A DNA stretch of 6,026 nt from a bacterium (GTDB taxonomy: Bacteria; Patescibacteriota; Minisyncoccia; Minisyncoccales; MHMH01), in assembly GCA_030648815.1 (NCBI GenBank), contig JAUSHA010000028.1, forward strand, positions 1 through 6,026, in the 5' to 3' direction. Of this stretch, positions 5,415-6,026 are shown one piece after another (position 1 is the stretch's first letter; every line of letters begins with the position of its first letter). Made by a program: the position numbers and the translations under genes. Under the pieces are notes generated by a model, which was given only the letters and a program-made list of their open reading frames with translations, was not told the origin of the DNA and did not search any database.

Positions 5415-6026
5415 ATGATTTGCTACATATGCAAAGAAAACAAGAGTGATGGAGAGGTGGGGGAGATTGTTTTCGGCTATCTCGGCATGTCGGTAAAGAT
5501 TTTTAAGTGGGGCAGTTTATGCAAGGACTGCGCCGAAGCAGAGTGGATAAAAGATTTTGAGAATACTAATGCCAGGGAATTTTTTTATGTTTTCGCCGGT
5601 AAACCAACATTGGATTGGCCGCGCTATAAAGAATCCGGCTTCATAGTAAGCGGAGGGCGTTCCGATCTTACAAAATTACACGACATCTTGAAAGATATCG
5701 GAGTTTTTTCTTGCGAAGCAAAAGGAAATTGGGAAATTGTGGCGCTGGGTCGTTTAAATCCCAGAGGTTATACCGGACAGCTTTATTATTTTACTAACGA
5801 AAGGGACGCAACAGAGTTTGCGCACTTGAGGTCGCACGCCGATTTAGAAATTCATCATATCGACAAGGTTATCTACGAAGCACAAATTGAAAGGATTAGG
5901 GGAGGAGTAGGGACAGTGGTTAAAAGTCAAAAACGCAAATATAGAATAATTCAGAATCCCGCTCGTGAATCAGATAAAGTTACGGTTGAAGAAGTAAAAA
6001 AATATGCAGAAAGATACAAAAAGAAC
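5415..6026 (+). CDS. Uncharacterised protein with two CxxC pairs, 3'-truncated by window edge
   Basis: The frame is open for 204 codons from ATG 5415 to the last base with no stop, so the C-terminus lies beyond the window. The N-terminus, MICYICKENKS, gives a CxxC pair (Cys3, Cys6), and a second pair follows at Cys36-Cys39 (LCKDCAE). Together they look like a four-cysteine zinc-binding site with a 29-residue spacer. The rest is soluble with no signal peptide: a YFTNERDATEFAHL segment (about 125-138), then a basic stretch with KSQKRKYRI (about 169-177) and a Lys/Glu-rich end, VEEVKKYAERYKKN. A zinc-ribbon protein that binds nucleic acid is possible, but this is inference from the cysteines and basic charge only; I recognise no family. 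A strong ribosome site precedes it, and it is preceded by a palindrome cluster that could regulate it. That it is a gene is well supported; function is unknown. Confidence 0.82.
   Translation, partial: MICYICKENKSDGEVGEIVFGYLGMSVKIFKWGSLCKDCAEAEWIKDFENTNAREFFYVFAGKPTLDWPRYKESGFIVSGGRSDLTKLHDILKDIGVFSCEAKGNWEIVALGRLNPRGYTGQLYYFTNERDATEFAHLRSHADLEIHHIDKVIYEAQIERIRGGVGTVVKSQKRKYRIIQNPARESDKVTVEEVKKYAERYKKN

Overview
The window is a compact, all-plus-strand stretch of a bacterial chromosome or metagenomic contig of moderate G+C content. It holds six genes; the first is cut at its 5' end and the last at its 3' end. Short intergenic gaps, terminators with A-rich surroundings, a probable leaderless gene, NAD made by salvage and several proteins of no recognisable family suggest a reduced-genome uncultured bacterium. 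A Patescibacteria/CPR (Parcubacteria-like) lineage is my best guess. That is inference from style and gene content; no lineage marker such as rRNA or a ribosomal protein is present.

Layout: (1) 1-813 is the C-terminal four fifths of a glyceraldehyde-3-phosphate dehydrogenase. (2) 816-1280, two bases later and with its ribosome binding site inside the GAPDH gene, is a 154-residue protein I do not recognise. The pair ends at a strong intrinsic terminator (1298-1336). (3) A promoter at 1343-1371 starts a second unit: NAD kinase (1415-2230) and, 11 bases later, nicotinate phosphoribosyltransferase (2242-3474), closed by a terminator at 3485-3516. (4) An extended -10 promoter lies almost on the start codon of a small RNase H (3550-3972). 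(5) An imperfect inverted-repeat element at 4001-4096 runs into the start of a gene for an exported, helical, acidic protein with a Pro/Gln-rich tail (4084-5196), followed by a terminator (5211-5246). (6) 5251-5348 is a cluster of palindromes. After it comes an open frame (5415 to the window end, no stop reached) for a protein with two CxxC pairs.

How they fit: PncB makes nicotinate mononucleotide from nicotinate and NadK turns NAD into NADP, so genes 3-4 form an NAD(P) salvage unit. They sit next to GAPDH, a major NAD(P) user in glycolysis. The rest are separate transcription units. No CRISPR array, transposase, phage gene, tRNA or rRNA was seen. The features most worth a second look are the repeat that supplies the start region of the exported-protein gene, the palindrome cluster built from 7-base units, and the unknown gene tied to GAPDH.
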